This document shows positions 18,368 to 29,373 of a DNA stretch of 64,000 nucleotides, piece by piece. How positions within the stretch are numbered: position 1 is the stretch's first letter; the number at the start of each line of letters is the position of its first letter. A program made the translations under genes and the position numbers. The notes beneath the pieces are model-generated. The model saw only the letters and a program-made list of their open reading frames with translations. It made no database searches and was not told the origin of the DNA. The stretch comes from Gracilaria gracilis (taxonomy: Eukaryota > Rhodophyta > Florideophyceae > Gracilariales > Gracilariaceae), in the NCBI GenBank assembly GCA_030374805.1, contig JARGSG010000057.1, forward strand, positions 372,001-436,000, written 5' to 3'.

Positions 18368-20095
18368 TTAGTAGCTGCGACCCCACAAAGTGTAAGAAAC
18401 GGCATTCTGCTCACAGGCAACGCATTGTGAGTCTGCCGGAAGCTTCTCGACACCCAGCTTTTCCAGCTCCTCGTCGAACGGGATGCATAACGTTTTTGCA
18501 GAACCAGACAGAGCCCGCTTATCAACTTCATCTTCTTGGTCTAACCTTTCTTGACTCTCTTGACCACTTCTCTCCTTCACATCCTCTTCACAAGCGGTTT
18601 GTTCACACCATGGCGCCAGCACCATAGTTCTTTCGTCCAATGTGGGAACGAAATCTTGCCATTTCATGACCTTAGCAATCTTCTCGTCTCGAAGAACACG
18701 CGCTTTGTTGAATATAGAAACCTGAATGTCTTCTAAAGCATTTTTAACACTTTCGCAGATGCCCTCCCTTTCAAATGTTAACTTATCACCGTCAACCCGT
18801 CGGGTACCAACCACCTTCCCCGCCTCAATGTCACGCGGGCCGAGTTCAAGGCGCAGCGGCACTCCCTTCAATTCCCAGTAGTTAAACTTCCATCCAGGAT
18901 TCTTATCGTCTCTAAGGTCGGACTTGACTCGAATACCAGCTGCTTTGAGCTCGTCCGCAAGCGCACTCGCTGCATCTTGCACCATTTGTTCCATTCCCTT
19001 ACGAAGAATCGGTACAACAACGACTTGTATTGGAGAAATACGGGGCGGGAGAACAAGGCCTTTGTCGTCTCCGTGAACCATTGCCATTACTCCGATTGAA
19101 CGAGTAGTCAGGCCCCATGAGTTCTGCCATACATGCTGCTTCTTGTTGTCTCCAGCTTCGAACTCAATCTTGAACATCTTCGAGAAATTCTGACCGAGAC
19201 AGTGACTGGTTGCTGCCTGGATCGCACGTCCATTTGACGGGATGAAACCTTCTATCGTAGTGGTATATAAACCACCAGCAAATTTCTCCTTCTCGGATTT
19301 CCTGCCCTTAATGACCGGAACGGCCAATAGGTCTTCGTACACGGAACGGTATAAATCAAGGATTTGCAAGACCTCAGTGTCAGCTTCTTTTTTCGTCGCA
19401 AAAGCAGTATGGCCTTCTTGCCACAAGAATTCTCTCGAGCGAATAAACGGGGTGGGATATTTAAACTCCCAGCGCACAACGTTAGACCACTGATTAAGCT
19501 TAAGCGGAAGATCGCGATGACTTCTAATCCATTTCGCGTAGGCCGGGTACATAATCGTTTCTGAAGTGGGACGGACAGCGATCGGCTCCTCTAGTTCGCT
19601 CTGTCCGCTGCGAGTGACCCAGGCCACTTCAGCAGCAAAACCTTCAATGTGATCCTCTTCTGTTGTCAATCGTTTCTCAGACACAAACAACGGGAAGTAG
19701 GCGTTCTGGACACCGAGCTTCTTGATCTCAGAATCAAAGTATTGATGAATGGTGTCCCACATTGCAAAACTCCATGGACGAAGAATGTAACACCCGGATA
19801 TATCGTAAAACTCAATCATTTCGGTCTTTGTAACAAGCTGTGAATACCATGCTCCGAAGTCTTCCGATTTGGAAATCTCCATACCGTCTCGATTAGATCC
19901 TTTTACACCTGCGGCAGCTTTTTCTTTCTTTTTTTGCTTCTCTGCTGCCTTCGCAGCCTTGGCGGCTTTCTTTGCTTCCTTTGCTGCTTTTCGCTGCGCC
20001 TGAATGTCAATCTGTTCCGCCGGGGTCTCGGACATATTGAGCCCCAACATGGCTTCCTCTGCGGTTGTCATATCGGATGCGGATTCCTTGGTCAT
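18368..20095 (-). CDS. PRORS: prolyl-tRNA synthetase, eukaryotic/archaeal type
   Basis: A 575-residue class II aminoacyl-tRNA synthetase that charges tRNA-Pro. The N-terminal 60 residues include a Lys/Ala-rich helical extension, common in cytosolic synthetases. The catalytic core shows the family signatures: DISGCYILRPWSFAMWD, RPTSETIMYPAYAKWI (ATP and proline binding) and FIRSREFLWQEGHTAF (class II motif). An anticodon-binding domain follows (IQVVVVPILRKG). The C-terminal zinc domain keeps two Cys pairs, and the protein ends in the diagnostic WGRSY. An acidic insert lies between the Cys pairs. This is the cytosolic form; no organelle signal is seen. Confidence 0.95.
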   Translation of the reverse strand: MTKESASDMTTAEEAMLGLNMSETPAEQIDIQAQRKAAKEAKKAAKAAKAAEKQKKKEKAAAGVKGSNRDGMEISKSEDFGAWYSQLVTKTEMIEFYDISGCYILRPWSFAMWDTIHQYFDSEIKKLGVQNAYFPLFVSEKRLTTEEDHIEGFAAEVAWVTRSGQSELEEPIAVRPTSETIMYPAYAKWIRSHRDLPLKLNQWSNVVRWEFKYPTPFIRSREFLWQEGHTAFATKKEADTEVLQILDLYRSVYEDLLAVPVIKGRKSEKEKFAGGLYTTTIEGFIPSNGRAIQAATSHCLGQNFSKMFKIEFEAGDNKKQHVWQNSWGLTTRSIGVMAMVHGDDKGLVLPPRISPIQVVVVPILRKGMEQMVQDAASALADELKAAGIRVKSDLRDDKNPGWKFNYWELKGVPLRLELGPRDIEAGKVVGTRRVDGDKLTFEREGICESVKNALEDIQVSIFNKARVLRDEKIAKVMKWQDFVPTLDERTMVLAPWCEQTACEEDVKERSGQESQERLDQEDEVDKRALSGSAKTLCIPFDEELEKLGVEKLPADSQCVACEQNAVSYTLWGRSY

Positions 20096-20733
20096 TCGCC
20101 AAACTGGGTCCGATAAGCACTACGAACAACCAGGTTTGTGACTTGAACAGCGTTGCCTGCGATGTGACGCCAGATGCGCTTTGATGGACTAGGGGAAACT
20201 AGTTTCGTATGTTACGCGTTCCGCAATTCACTTGATACTTTTATGATATCTTTCTTTGATGAGCGCTTCTTTAATGTCCTCGCGCGATACAAGTGAAGTG
20301 TATCTACGCGCCTTGCGCCTCTGGTCGACGTCGACCGCATAGGCATAGACATGCATCAACAAAAATGAGCGCCAGCGATGGAAACTGTAAGGAATTGCTT
20401 TATTTGGAATTTCTTGAAAATAAACAAAAGCTTTTGTGCGGGTCTACACGTCTACATGATGGCTTAGATTTTATTCCCTGAACGAACCCGTTTGTTACAA
20501 GTGGCACCCACAATCGAACGAGAGGTTACCATGCAATCTCCGCTCCATTCCCCCATTTGAAGCTCGTTGGACCTCACCAGCAGTCCAGGAGCTCAAGTTC
20601 CTTGATCTTTCTCCGATAACGAAAGAGAACATTCCTTCGTCTCCACTCTTTGATGCGCTTGTCTTTTCGAGAGCCTTTTACTGCAGCTCCCACGTTCCAC
20701 GAACGAGAAGCGATAGAAACAAATTGAGTCAAA
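20096..20733. promoter_or_regulatory. divergent intergenic region ProRS/plastid protein
   Basis: About 640 bp between divergent start codons. No gene or repeat recognised. It must contain both promoters. Confidence 0.4.
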
Positions 20734-22077
20734 ATGGCATTCACAGGCGTTCCTCTCGCCCCTTTTTGCACCAATTCGTCAGCGTTCACACCACGACACA
20801 CAGCACTACGCCCCAGACGCGTGGCCTGCGCCTGCCCTCGCGTACTACCGCGTTCCCAGCTGGTCGGAATGCCTGAAGGATATGGACAGAAGAGTGTCGA
20901 CAGCAATGACCATGAAATCCTCCTCGCAGAGATGCGCTATTCAGATCCTTCTCGGCTGCCAGCCATCGTGCAGAACAATCTGGATCAACTCAACGAGGAG
21001 TTTTACCGGTTTCTAGATGACAAGATTAACGCTTCTGCAGATTTGGAAGAACGAGACACGCTTCGAATCTTGCAGAATGCCATCACAGAAGTCATGAAGA
21101 AGATTTTTGAATCGCTTCCGCCGGATGAAGCGAACGCTGCAATGCAGGAATCAGAAAAGGATTCCGTAGATGTCAGCACAAGTGAAGATATCGCGGCCGC
21201 TACATATGACGAGCTGATAAACCGAATCCTCCAAGTAAGGGATACGAAAGATCCTTCTTCATTGAAGACTTCTGTCCAAGTTTTCTATTCCCAAATCGAC
21301 TTTCGCCTCTTGCAAAGATTGAATGAACGCATCTCATCACAAGGTCCTGATCTGGAAGCGCTCACAAACTTGCGCGAGGCTATAAATGAGATCATGAGCG
21401 ACCGTATTGGAGAGGCTCGTGAGTGTGTCAAAGCCGTGCTTTCCGTGGGTAGCATGACAGAAATGAAGAAAGAAATAGGTGCACTTGCGCGAAAAGGAAA
21501 AATCGATGATGCTTTCATTCTTTTGTTACAAGCGAATGTTGACCAGGCGAAGAAAGCCGGCGCTATGGACGCAGTGAGTGTTTTACGTCTTGCACTCGAT
21601 CATGCACGAACGGTCAAGGATATTCAGCTGGATCCGGAAATTCGATTGATTCGCGCCTTGTTGCGCACAGATGATGCTGAGGCAAGAGCGAGAATGCTGA
21701 TGGAAAGCTTTGAGTCTCGAGGTTCCGTCACACTCGTCGATGGGACAGCTACTTCTGGAGTCGCCGTTGATGGCAAGAAATTCGTTATTGCTCTAAGGAA
21801 ACTCATAGGGGAATTCGGCAATGTAGACGAAAAATTTGTTCTCAAGTTGTCAGAAATTGGAGAAGAATCGGAAGCTGTCGCACGGAAACTGTATGACATG
21901 GAGGATAAAGATGTTCAAGACTTGCAAGAAGAAGCGTTCCATAAGAGAACTGTGTCTATATGGGATTTAGAAAAGTACGAAGTTGAAGAGGAGATTCAAG
22001 GACGGAAGGCCGCCTGGGAGGGGAGATTAGGTGAAATACCAGAAGGCTTCGGTGACGATGGGAAAATGCAGGTCTAG
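20734..22077 (+). CDS. plastid helical protein of the At4g37920 family
   Basis: A 447-residue, mostly helical protein. The first 45 residues (MAFTGVPLAPFCTN and an Arg/Pro-rich segment) look like a red-algal plastid transit peptide with a Phe near the start. The mature part parallels the plant chloroplast protein At4g37920: a long N-terminal helical region, then IGALARKGKIDDAFILLLQAN and a helix pair ending in a PEIRLIRALLRTDDAEARARML segment. The plant family has been loosely called endoribonuclease E-like but has no proven function that I know of. Family assignment is by remembered pattern, so it needs a profile search. Convergent with GID8. Confidence 0.7.
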   Translation: MAFTGVPLAPFCTNSSAFTPRHTALRPRRVACACPRVLPRSQLVGMPEGYGQKSVDSNDHEILLAEMRYSDPSRLPAIVQNNLDQLNEEFYRFLDDKINASADLEERDTLRILQNAITEVMKKIFESLPPDEANAAMQESEKDSVDVSTSEDIAAATYDELINRILQVRDTKDPSSLKTSVQVFYSQIDFRLLQRLNERISSQGPDLEALTNLREAINEIMSDRIGEARECVKAVLSVGSMTEMKKEIGALARKGKIDDAFILLLQANVDQAKKAGAMDAVSVLRLALDHARTVKDIQLDPEIRLIRALLRTDDAEARARMLMESFESRGSVTLVDGTATSGVAVDGKKFVIALRKLIGEFGNVDEKFVLKLSEIGEESEAVARKLYDMEDKDVQDLQEEAFHKRTVSIWDLEKYEVEEEIQGRKAAWEGRLGEIPEGFGDDGKMQV

Positions 22078-22383
22078 AGTTTGGCGTTCCGTAAGGGTCA
22101 GTTTTCTTTTGCTCACAAGATTGACAAGGACTTCTAGAACGAAAACCTTCCCTTACGGTTTCAAACGTTCTTTCTTTGCACAATAAGATTACGAAACATA
22201 AACTGCCTTTCACGGTGCTAGGTGTGTTCAAAACGCGCCTTCGTCAACTATACATTGGGTCTGCCTCAGTGCTCGGCATCAAGCGACAGAGTCAAACACA
22301 GGGACACGATTACGGCACACAAACTCGTACAAAGAAGAAATTAAACGCACAAGAACGGTCTTGTTAGTGAGAGATGAACTAAA
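22078..22383. other. convergent 3' region
   Basis: Short gap between two convergent genes; only 3' untranslated sequence expected and nothing else seen. Confidence 0.4.
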
Positions 22384-23180
22384 TTACGAGGACCCTTGTG
22401 AAGAGTGGAGGATCGCTGTCTCAATATCCATTACGGGAAACTCGGCCTTATCCTTCAATTGATCTTGAGCCCACAGTAACATCTTCAGCAGTGATGGCAG
22501 CTTTGGGTCTTTCTCTTGGCATTGGCTGGTCAAGATGGCTGCATTAAGTTCGCTTGCAGTCTTTTGCCGCTGAGCAGGCTCTAAAAGGTCCGCCACGGGA
22601 CATTTGGATTTGTCCTCAAACGCTAGCAAGGCCATAGTTCTTTCGAGTTCGGTAAGAAATTGAGGATTTTCCTCGCCGCGAGGGGCCAGCTCTTTTTCAG
22701 CAAACTCCAAGGCTGCTTCTATGTCGCCGTTTCTGATAAGTTCTATGAGCTTTTGCTGTTGCAAGTGAAAGAATAGTTGTGGGTTCTCGTCAAGAATTAA
22801 AGGATTGAGGTCGTTGGCGCGCTCTATGGCGCTCTGGACGTCACCGCGCTGAATAGCGACGCGAGTAGCCATGCGGTCGGAAATGCTTGGAAGGTCTATT
22901 CCGGGAGGAGTGCCACATTCCTCTTCAAACTTTTCCGCTGCCTCTTTGTACCCTTCGATGACGAGATAGTTCATTATGAGCTTATTCATTTCGCTGCGGA
23001 GCATTTCGAAGACAATGCGGTTCGTTCAATATGTCAGAAATAAGACGGAGCGGAGTTTGTAGGACGGCGGACCTTTTCGAAACGCGACTGTTTCGCTTAC
23101 CTCTTGTTGACAGGCATATCTGCCAGCTCTGCTTCCCAGAAATCGTTGGTGAAGACAGTTTTCTTCTCTTCACTGCTCAT
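22384..23180 (-). CDS. GID8: GID8/TWA1-like CTLH E3 ligase subunit (one intron)
   Basis: Two exons: 23101-23180 (start ATG at 23178-23180) and 22384-22993, total 229 residues. Exon 1 encodes MSSEEKKTVFTNDFWEAEL and ends in VNK plus AG. The intron 22994-23100 (107 bp) starts GTAAGC and ends GCAG, and splicing gives VNKSEMNKLIMNY, which continues the GID8 alignment. Domains in order: LisH (MNKLIMNYLVIEGYKEAAEKF), CTLH (about residues 85-140) and CRA to the C-terminus. GID8 is a scaffold of the GID/CTLH ubiquitin ligase, which in yeast degrades gluconeogenic enzymes. Starting at the exon-2 Met instead would lose the conserved N-terminal helix. Confidence 0.92.
22994..23100 (-). other. spliceosomal intron of GID8 (107 bp)
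   Basis: Donor AG/GTAAGC and acceptor CGCAG on the minus strand; a CTGAC branch-point candidate lies about 40 nt before the acceptor. Removal keeps frame and restores the conserved LisH N-terminus. Confidence 0.88.
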
Positions 23181-23745
23181 CTTCACGCGTTGCTGTATTC
23201 TGGCAATAAGTGATAGTGAAATTTGTTGCTTCGTTTGAGTGAATGGATTGAGTTGATTTCCGCAGCGGTGCAAAGGAGTGGTGGCATACACATTAATAGT
23301 TCGATGTTAGAGCTGCAAAGAGCGTCACTGAGGGGGTATCGCTATTTGTTCAAGTAAATTTGCTTCGCAGGAATTCGTACCATGTTACTATGAGCCGCGC
23401 AAAGTGGACGACGGAAGTGAAACAGTTCCGAACAACGTCATGAACGCAACCTGGCGTGGAGTCGGACCCAAAGATGTCTCTGCCAACGCGGCCCTGAACT
23501 TGAGGGTAGATATGTTCAGTAGCAGCTACTGTAGGCTTCGGTCTGCACCGGCTCGAAACAAAAATGGGGGCCACGGTGCACACGTTCCACTCTAGAATTA
23601 GAGGGCATAGCCAATTGGGCTCGAAGAGCATGATCATCGTCTTGGTTTCAGAAGAGATGCACTGCTCCCAAGGAGCAACTATCTTCGTACACTTAAAGAA
23701 AAGGTTTTGAGTTCACTCTTCTCACGTTCATTGACACGAGCGCTG
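23181..23745. promoter_or_regulatory. divergent intergenic region GID8/TBCD
   Basis: About 565 bp between divergent starts. A 95-codon minus-strand frame inside has no recognisable domain. No repeat seen. Confidence 0.4.
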
Positions 23746-26700
23746 ATGGCGCATTCCTGTCGTCCGTCCCTGTTGCAACACCGCGGGCAACTGGACGATG
23801 CGTTGAAGGCCCTACAAGACCCCGCCCCGTCCCCGAATCTGCTTCAGTCGTACTGCCAGACCTTAGACCACTACTTGCAGCTTCCCGCTCTCCTTGACCC
23901 TATCATCCCCACGCACGTTTCCACTCTCTGCGAAAATCTTGAGCAACGTCTTTCTACGCTTCTTCTTACCCCTACGCAGAAACCGCCAGAAATAACACTT
24001 ATTGCTCCCAGTCGCGCGTTATACACGCTTCTCAAGGTTCGCGGTGTCAAGAACGTGGTCTCCTCCTTTCCACATGAAGTTCGTCATCTTCGAGCGCTTA
24101 TACCGCTCTTGAACCTTGTCGAGACCCACTTCCTTTCCACAAACTTCTGGCAGTTGCGGTATGTGTTGCTTACCTGGCTATCCATCTGTATCCGCGTTCC
24201 ATTCCCGTTACATACCGTGCTTGAGTCGGACTGCTTACACGAGGCAGTCGATCATGCTTGTGCTGCTCTTTCAAGCATCGGACCCATTTCCACAGCGGCA
24301 GCCTCATTTCTAGCCCGACTTATTTCGCGTTCAGATGCTTCTGAGCATCGTGATCGCCTCATTTTGTGGGCCGTATCGCAATCGCTACGTCCCTGTGCTA
24401 CTTCGCAAATACGTGCAGCTGGATTGTCCTTTCTTGCAGTCACCTTTAAGCATGCGCCTCGAGAGCTTGTTCGTCCGTTTCTACCGCAGGTTCTTGATGC
24501 TGTGGATGCCATTGTCACTGACGACATTGCCAGTTCCACAATCGAAGCCCATTTGATAGCAAAGCTCACCCAGCGCCTCGCCCTGACGTTTCTACCACCA
24601 CAACCCCTATCGTGGCGATATATCCGTCACACTCGAAACCTTTTCTCAGCTCCTGGACATACGGGTAAGCTTGAACCCTCTCCGACTCCGTCCTTGAACC
24701 CGTCTGAAGCGCAAGCATTGGAGGTTATCATTGACATGCTGCTCTCTGCTCTCTGTCATCGTGATACGGTCGTACGTTGGTCCTCAGCGAAGGGCGTAGC
24801 TCGAATCACAGCACGTTTGCCCACAACACTTGCGTTTGACGTCGTGGAATCGGTTATGCAGCTTTTTGACGAGCGGTCTGAAGCACGTGCTGACGCCGCC
24901 TTGCACGGAGCCTGTTTGGCGCTCGCAGAACTCGTCCGACGAGGTCTTATTCTTCCGGAAACTGCGCTGTTCCCAAAGGCTTTTGACGCTGTTCGCGTTG
25001 CGGCCAGCTTTGATATGCGTCGCGGTGCAAACTCTGTTGGTGCCTACGTCCGCGATGCTGCTTGTTACACAGTTTGGGCCATTGCTAGAGCATATGAAAC
25101 ACAACACGTCGCCCCTTTTACTGATGTAATTAGTGAGAGCATGATTCCACTTGCTTTACTTGATCGTGAAGTCAACTGTAGAAGGGCTGCCGCAGCAGCT
25201 TTGCAGGAGTGTGTGGGTAGACTTTCAGAACAGCTGTTTCAAGATGGTATTCAGATCATCACACTGGCAGATTACTTTTCCTTAGGAGATAGGAATACGT
25301 CGTACATGGAAATTGCTCAAAAGGTAGCTATGCTGGCTAACGAAAAGTATTTCAGTTGCATTCTACGGGAATTATGGAAAAGAAAACTTGTCCATTGGGA
25401 TTCATCCATCCGAAGTTTAGCTGCTAAATCATTATCCAGAATGGTTGATGTAGATAAGAACGAGGTTATTATTCGCCAAGTCATACCCCACCTCGTTGAG
25501 GTTGCAACGCAACGGTAAGCTTGCACGCTATACCATATCTTTAAGGCGTATCATGCTCCACGACCAGCACTGAACAACTCTATCTAACTCTTCTATTTCA
25601 TTCGAGTCACTTCTAGAGGAGATATGGTATATCGGCATGGCTCAATTCTCGGACTGGCGGAGCTTTCGAAGGCTGTTGGTTTCCGCGGTGTTGGTTCACA
25701 TTCAACTGAGATCCGTCAGATACCGGTATGTGAATGCCATTTGATTTCTCCATCTCCCTAACCGGCTGAGCTGATCTGACTTTTAAACTTGTTCTACTTG
25801 TGTTCATGGTCGGGTTTCAAAGAAACTACTCGAAGAAAGGCGTCTTCTAACAGGCCATACAGGGAATGATACTCGCATTGCTTGTTGTTATTTGATCGAA
25901 GGCCTCGCAATAGGAGCTAGTGATGTCTACCTTGCGAATGAAGAAGGTCGAAGGGATGCTAGAAACTGCCTTGCTTTCCTAGAGAGTATTCTAGGCTGTG
26001 GCAAGGAAAATATGTATGGTCCAGCTGCTTCTGCGTATTCTGCTATATGTGACCATGTTATTGCTAACGATAAAGAATGGCATGCTGCAGTCACGAAAGA
26101 GATTCTGCACGGTATATCGCATAGCGAGTTCTACGAATGCCAGAGAGGGTTTGCTCTTGCTGCTGGGGTTTGCGGGAACTCTCCTTGCCTTGATGATGTT
26201 GTCAATGTGCTGTGCTATGAACTAATGAACAATAGCGACGTTGAAGTTCGACGAAACTCTGCGATATCCTTGAGCCGTCTGAAGCAAGACGTTCTCTCAA
26301 GCCGTTTTGCCTCCGTATTGCAGGCTCTGAACCATGGTATGCAGGATTATGCCAAAGACGAAAGAGGAGATGTGGGATCTTGGGTACGAGAGGAAAGCAT
26401 GAAAAGTGTATCACAGGTCATAACCAACGTACTAAAACTTCGACGCCCAAATCACTCTGTCGTTGTTGATACTCAGCTTGGGCATGAGTTGATTAGGACA
26501 ATACAGTGTGTAAGTGAACAATGTTGCAGCAGAATCGACAGAACACGGGCAGTTGCTGGTGCCTCACTAAGGACCATTTGCCGTCTGTGCAGTTCAAATT
26601 CCGTTGGCGACGACCTCAAGAGGCTCAGCGATAGCATTTCTTCGACGCTTTCTTTTTCTAACAAAAACATGGAACAGAAGACTCCTCAAGGTGTGGACTT

Positions 26701-27475
26701 TCATGAGACTCGGACGATATTCGCCCGCATGAAAGAAACCTTGTTCATCTCTAGTGTTTTCGAATCAGTACTTCGTGGCTTTGTTGCTGCCGGTGGGGCT
26801 CCTGGTCAACAATCTAAGCCTGCTTCGAAGGCCTTAGCGGTATTCCTTTCAGAGGCAGCAGATTTGAGGAACAAGGCTTTAGAAGTACTACTACAAATAA
26901 TCGATCAGAGGGATGAACGGCTTACCCTTCCCGCTTTAAAGCTGTTAGAATCCCTTCTTCAGATGGATGGCTTGCGAGAGTTTGATGTTCCTACTCTCTT
27001 GGCTGTGGCAAAGTGTGTGAGACGCAGTTGGCGTCAGCGTCTCGGGGATGTGAAGAGGGTGATTGCAGCCGTAGGAGTGCTCAGTGAACTGGCTACCCTT
27101 TCCGACAGAGGGGGCTCTTTCGACTTTAGAGAAGGTACTCTAGGTCGTGAGTGTCTAGAGGGTCTAGTCATCGTACTTGGAGGCCCAATACCACGACTTC
27201 GTCGAGTTTCTGCGGACGCTCTGTACCTGACTCTTCTAGAATTTGATGCTGATGTGCAAGAGGCCGATGAAATAGAATCTGACGAAGGTATAGGGGCAAA
27301 AGTTCAAGAATCTTTAGATACACTGACTGAGACTGTTTGGGAGAACATGACCATGAACGAATCGCGAGCCCATAGGAACAAATTGTGTGAGTCACTTGGC
27401 ATTAGAGCTCCCGTTCTAGCAAAGAAGCGCCAACAGCAGACCATAGGGAACACAATAGCCGCATCGTTGCCTTGA
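23746..27475 (+). CDS. TBCD: tubulin-folding cofactor D (three exons)
   Basis: Exons 23746-25514, 25617-25725 and 25823-27475 give 1,176 residues, close to the roughly 1,190 of animal TBCD. The introns are 102 bp (GTAAGC...CTAG, with CTAAC at 25584) and 97 bp (GTATGT...AAAG, with CTAAC at 25758). Exon 2 encodes the GDMVYRHGSILGLAEL segment that continues the alignment. The protein is built of HEAT/ARM-type helical repeats throughout (for example VVRWSSAKGVARITARLP and VEVRRNSAISLSRL), as in TBCD, which assembles and disassembles alpha/beta-tubulin dimers with cofactors C, E and Arl2. The frame is open 13 codons upstream of 23746 but without an ATG. Confidence 0.92.
25515..25616 (+). other. 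TBCD intron 1 (102 bp)
   Basis: Donor CG/GTAAGC, acceptor TTCTAG, branch-point candidate CTAAC at 25584-25588 (28 nt before the acceptor). Phase 2; splicing restores a conserved RGDMVYRHG segment. Confidence 0.9.
25726..25822 (+). other. TBCD intron 2 (97 bp)
   Basis: Donor CCG/GTATGT, acceptor TTTCAAAG, CTAAC candidate at 25758-25762. Phase 0; the downstream exon opens KLLEERRLLTGHTGND in frame with the large third exon. Confidence 0.85.
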
Positions 27476-28189
27476 ACATCGTCTCAATATTCCTTGTGGT
27501 CCTAACTCAACCTGGAACATTGGAGATTGCAGCCAGGTCAGTCACCACCCTTTCTTTCACACACACAAAGACCGCCTTTTGACGTTCCTATGCAGAGTAG
27601 AACCCTCAATTTGAAAAAAGTCTGCGAGGTGCTAAATCTGCTACCAATCTGGAGATGAGTTCGTTCTCGACAAAACTTTCGAACCTTTCCAGAAGTTCTT
27701 CTTGAAAGGGTTCGCAGCTGGTGCCTACGGTTCCGGATATCAATTCCTCCATACATGGACCGACGCAGTTTTCAGAATCAGAGTGAACGTTGAGGCGGGA
27801 GAAGTGGGAACAACGAGACACCTGAGTGCAGCGGGCAAGAGTTGTTCGGGATGGCCGGCGCTACCGGACAAGCTTAAGGACCTGCAGGTGCATCCATAAC
27901 GACTTGAAATTCGCGACCCCAGTTCCAGAGATCCCTTTGTGGACGCTGTTCTTTCACGTCGTAGCACAGAAGGAAACCGTCCCTTTGTCGTATGTGAACA
28001 TGTCGCAACTGAAGAACAATATACTTGCACTCTATTTGGAAACACGATTTCATCTGGGTAATATGTAAGGGTTATCGCATGGGCTACGAGGGATCAGAAA
28101 TTTCCACGAGTTGCCCTGCGATAAAGCGATAAGAATGAAGAATTTCTACAACGATCCTTGATTCTTGCTACACGTCTTCTTCTTTATTG
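27476..28189. other. intergenic, no gene supported
   Basis: About 700 bp between TBCD and the LINE RNase H fragment. Frames of 60-100 codons occur on both strands without recognisable domains. Confidence 0.35.
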
Positions 28190-28765
28190 TGGTCAGCCGC
28201 CCCTGATTCCGAGACGACAGGAGTTCTATCTAAAGTGCAAGCGTACAAGCGGGATCTCCAGGCCGGACTTTGCAAGGTGGTCAACCCGTTCAGTCTGAAG
28301 AACACCACAATGACTTGAAACCCAGGCAACATAATCACCACATTGCGTGCCTACGCCCTGTAGCTGTCGGGCCAGACGTTGTAGGTTCGCGCTCTGTGAC
28401 CGAAGCTTTCCCTGTAGCGCTTGCAGCAACGCCAAAGAATCTGTAAAGAGTCTTATGGTTTTGCTGTCCTCTTGCTCTACCATTCGGATTGCAGCTTGCA
28501 TCGCACGAAGCTCAACAGTGCACGAACAAACATTGATACCTGCAGGAACCACCCCACGTTTTGTTACACTTCTGTCTTTGGAATAGATCTCATACGCGCC
28601 AGCACCAACTTTTCCTGGTTTCAGCCGGCGAAAGTCAAGGCAGCAGCCATCCCGAGTCGCGCAAGAAATGCTCTTCCTCAACTGCGGAAGCCATCGTAAT
28701 TTATCGCCGTAGTGGATCCACAGGTGCGGCTCCGGTTTTGTCGTTTTCGGTACAACACAACCCAC
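28190..28765 (-). mobile_element. LINE fragment: RNase H domain and 3' end
   Basis: A 179-residue frame (28226-28765) encodes a type I RNase H of the non-LTR retrotransposon kind. The acidic catalytic set is visible: RDGCCLDF (first Asp), CTVELRAMQAAI (Glu), LFTDSLALLQAL (Asp) and WVSSHCGVLQTERVDHLAK (His and final Asp). The stop codon is followed by the 3' block shared with 17870-17945 and an AAAGAAGAAG tail. The reverse-transcriptase part upstream is not open; about 300 bp beyond 28765 are out of frame and interrupted by a poly-G run. So this is a truncated copy whose RNase H frame is still intact. Confidence 0.85.
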
Positions 28766-29373
28766 GGATCGGCATCGTCAGGACTTGAGAGGTAATGTGC
28801 AGTTCCTGAAAAGCAGCAGTCCTTCCAATGAACCACCACCCTGCTCGACCACTCTGCCTGGTCGCCCTCATAAGCACCAACGGACCCATCGCATCAAATG
28901 TCATAGCCAGTTGCAGGCAGACCCTAGAGGGGCGCACGAGTCGCTGCAGCCTATACTTATGGGGGGGGGGGGGGGGGGGGGGGGGGGGCTTCCTTGCTGC
29001 ACGACCCTTTGTCAGACGTGATGCTTGACTTACTACCGTGTACACATATTCTGGCAAAAGTCAATTCAATTCGTTTAGTAGGGCTTCATGACTATCACAG
29101 AAAGAGGACACACTTGCCATTCCAGAGTAGTGCTGACTGAGAAACACGATTTCATGTTCCCGAGATGGGGCCCTTCATTGCCAATAGGAAGTTGATTTGC
29201 CTAAATGCTTCCCGAAATGGATTCACGCTGAAGCACTATGGAAGGCTTTCATACACAACCGGCCTAGCTGACCCCTGCACCCTTGCCTTTCGCATATTGC
29301 CGTCCATCCAGTACGTTCATATCCAAGCACATCCGTTCTCACTGCTCTGATTGTAGTACAACAGGCAGTCGGG
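28766..29373. other. LINE-flanking intergenic region with 28-G homopolymer
   Basis: Probably decayed LINE sequence at its left end (minus strand) and the promoter of the coiled-coil gene at its right end. It contains an uninterrupted run of 28 G at 28961-28988. Confidence 0.4.
28961..28988. repeat. poly-G homopolymer (28 nt)
   Basis: Twenty-eight consecutive G on the plus strand. Such runs are prone to length error in both replication and sequencing. Confidence 0.9.
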
